Assembly: GCA_005882235.1 (NCBI GenBank)
Contig: VBCT01000026.1
Location: 1-14,803, forward strand
DNA from: Betaproteobacteria bacterium
Lineage (GTDB): Bacteria > Pseudomonadota > Gammaproteobacteria > Burkholderiales > SG8-39
Reading direction: 5' to 3'
DNA: 14,803 nucleotides
Part shown: in pieces, positions 13,183-14,803 of the stretch
How positions within the stretch are numbered: position 1 is the first letter of the stretch
Layout: each line of letters starts with the position of its first letter
Notes under the pieces: generated by a model
The model's input: the letters and a program-made list of their open reading frames with translations, nothing else
What the model was told of the DNA's origin: nothing
Databases searched by the model: none
Translations under genes and position numbers: made by a program

Positions 13183-14803
13183 ATGCCGACGGCGCATCCG
13201 CGGTCCCGCGACGTCGCACTCGACGCAGCGGCGCCCGACAGCGGCGCCCTCCGCGCCGCACTGGGCGAAACCGCGTCGTGGAGAGCGCAGGCCGAAGCCC
13301 TTGCGCGCGAGCTGGTGGCAAGGACGGTGGGTTCGCGCGAGACGCTGTTCGACGTGCAGCGCGCCTTCGCGATATTTCCGCCGGGATCTCCGGCGGGCGA
13401 CTCGCTTTTCCGGCTCGCCGAAGCCTTGCCGCGTATCCCCGACCGGCCTTCCCGGATCGCAATGCTTGCAGACCGCGTCCCCGCACTGCGCGGCTGGAGA
13501 GCCGCGGCCGCGCTGCCGTTCGCCGGTCTCGCAATGAATGCGATCGGGCGGCAATTTGTCTACGCGGAGACCATCGCCGAGGCGCTGCGGCGCGCTGAGC
13601 ACGACGCGCGCGCCCTGCCGCCAAGGCGCTTCTCCTTCGACATGCTGGGGGAGGGCGCGCGCACCGCTCAAGACGCCGATCGCAATTTTCGGCGCACTAT
13701 GGACGCGATCCGCGCCATGGAGCGGGCGGTCGGCGCGCGCGAAGCAGGTTTGCGCGAACGCCTCGAAGTTTCCGTGAAGCTGTCCTCCATTCACCCTCGC
13801 TACGACGCAGCGAGCCATGCGCAGGTTCGTGGCGAGCTGCTCGATCGCCTGAAGCAAATCTCCGGCCGCGCTGCCGCGGCGGGTATCGGGCTCACGATCG
13901 ACGCCGAGGGATCGGAAAGCTTGTCCCTTCAGCTCGATCTGTTCGAGGCGCTGGCGGAGGATCCGGAGCTGGAACGCTGGAGAGGGCTGGGTCTCGCGGT
14001 GCAGGCCTATCAGCCGCGCGCGCCGCAAACGGTGGATGCATTGCTGGAGATCGCCGCTCGCCGCCGCGAGCGCGGCGGCATGCCGATCGCCGTGCGGCTG
14101 GTGAAGGGCGCCTATTGGGACGCCGAGGTCAAGCGGGCGCAAGAGCTGGGGCTGGAGCGCTATCCGGTATTTACCGACAAGCGGCTCACCGACCTGTCCT
14201 ATCTCGCCTGCGTCCGGCGTCTCTCGGCCGCCCTGGACAGCGTCTATCCGCAGTTCGCCACGCACAACCCGGTGACGCTCGCGTGCGTGCTCGCGCTTGC
14301 CGGTCGGCCCGGGGGCACCTCCGCCGCCCCTGCGCGGTTCGAGTGCCAGCACCTCCACGGAATGGGAGGAGCGCTGTACCTCACGCTCGCAGCTACGCAT
14401 CCGGATGTGCCGGTGCGCACGTATGCACCCGTCGGCGAGAAGCGCGAGCTGTTTGCCTACCTGGTGCGCCGCTTGCTCGAAAACTCGGCGAGCAGCTCCT
14501 ATGTGCGCCAGGCGGCACGCGCGAAACGATCTGACGATTTGCTGGGCACGGGTTTCGAATTTCTCGACGCGGGCCCGCGCCCGCGCGATATTGCCCTACC
14601 AACGGAGCTGCACATGCCGCAACGACGCATTGCAAGGGGTCATGACCTCGGGGATTCCGCCACGCTCGCCGAATGGGCGAAATCGGTCAACGAAGCGCGG
14701 CGCACATGGGTCGCGGGATCTCTCGTGAACGGCGAGCGGGGACTGCGTCCCGCTCGGCCGGTCGTGTCGCCCGCGCGGCCCGACTTGACCATCGGCGAAG
14801 TGA
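13183..14803 (+). CDS. putA: PutA, bifunctional proline dehydrogenase / P5C dehydrogenase (3' end beyond window)
   Basis: PutA oxidises proline to glutamate in two steps at the inner membrane. The first 540 residues are visible and cover the FAD-dependent proline dehydrogenase barrel. Recognisable motifs are VSVKLSSIHPRYD (K199), LTIDAEGSESLSL (D240), VRLVKGAYWDAEVKRAQ (R305), FATHNPVTLA, LHGMGGALY, and RTYAPVGEKRELFAYLVRR (Y414, R429, R430). These match the FAD- and proline-contacting residues of E. coli PutA. After about residue 470 the linker toward the aldehyde dehydrogenase half begins, and the frame is still open at the window end. The N-terminus lacks the ribbon-helix-helix DNA-binding domain of E. 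coli PutA, so this should be a non-regulatory form. The ATG at 13183 is preceded by GGGGAAAG and lies 25 bases after the crotonase stop. That the second half is present is inferred. Confidence 0.92.
   Translation, partial: MPTAHPRSRDVALDAAAPDSGALRAALGETASWRAQAEALARELVARTVGSRETLFDVQRAFAIFPPGSPAGDSLFRLAEALPRIPDRPSRIAMLADRVPALRGWRAAAALPFAGLAMNAIGRQFVYAETIAEALRRAEHDARALPPRRFSFDMLGEGARTAQDADRNFRRTMDAIRAMERAVGAREAGLRERLEVSVKLSSIHPRYDAASHAQVRGELLDRLKQISGRAAAAGIGLTIDAEGSESLSLQLDLFEALAEDPELERWRGLGLAVQAYQPRAPQTVDALLEIAARRRERGGMPIAVRLVKGAYWDAEVKRAQELGLERYPVFTDKRLTDLSYLACVRRLSAALDSVYPQFATHNPVTLACVLALAGRPGGTSAAPARFECQHLHGMGGALYLTLAATHPDVPVRTYAPVGEKRELFAYLVRRLLENSASSSYVRQAARAKRSDDLLGTGFEFLDAGPRPRDIALPTELHMPQRRIARGHDLGDSATLAEWAKSVNEARRTWVAGSLVNGERGLRPARPVVSPARPDLTIGEV

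Noticed and set aside
1..14803. CRISPR array, tandem repeats, transposon ends, tRNA or attachment sites
   Set aside because: No regularly spaced direct repeats, transposase motifs or cloverleaf sequences were seen by eye. The short gaps leave little room for them.

Overview
The window is a GC-rich, densely coded stretch of a bacterial chromosome. Gene content and order suggest a proteobacterium, most likely a betaproteobacterium. The order mltD-gloB-yafS-rnhA-dnaQ is the one I recall from E. coli, and the proteins are proteobacterial in type. No rRNA, tRNA, CRISPR array, insertion sequence or phage gene was seen. Every gap between genes is shorter than 150 bases.

Region 1 (1-3395) is housekeeping. 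A lytic transglycosylase lipoprotein of the MltD type (minus strand, cut by the left edge) and glyoxalase II (gloB, minus strand) stand back to back with a YafS-type methyltransferase and ribonuclease HI (yafS-rnhA, plus strand, overlapping).

Region 2 (3384-9860) is a complete tripartite RND multidrug-efflux module. A periplasmic adaptor lipoprotein, an inner-membrane HAE1-type pump and an outer-membrane factor lipoprotein form one tightly packed minus-strand operon. It is divergent from an AcrR/TtgR-type TetR repressor gene. The 91-base divergent region holds an imperfect palindrome that closely resembles the E. coli AcrR operator as I recall it. It lies between the -35 and -10 elements of the efflux promoter and next to a perfect TATAAT box for the repressor. 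This module sits between rnhA and dnaQ, which are neighbours in E. coli.

Region 3 (9930-14803) is a plus-strand run: dnaQ (DNA polymerase III proofreading subunit, with a clamp-binding motif), an AMP-forming acyl-CoA ligase overlapping dnaQ by four bases, a crotonase-fold protein of the ECHDC3 type lacking both classical catalytic glutamates, and the start of putA (proline dehydrogenase half, no N-terminal DNA-binding domain), cut by the right edge.

No wholly new system was found. The points most worth a second look are the efflux module placed inside a conserved housekeeping cluster, the AcrR-like operator, and the ECHDC3-type protein paired with an acyl-CoA ligase downstream of dnaQ.
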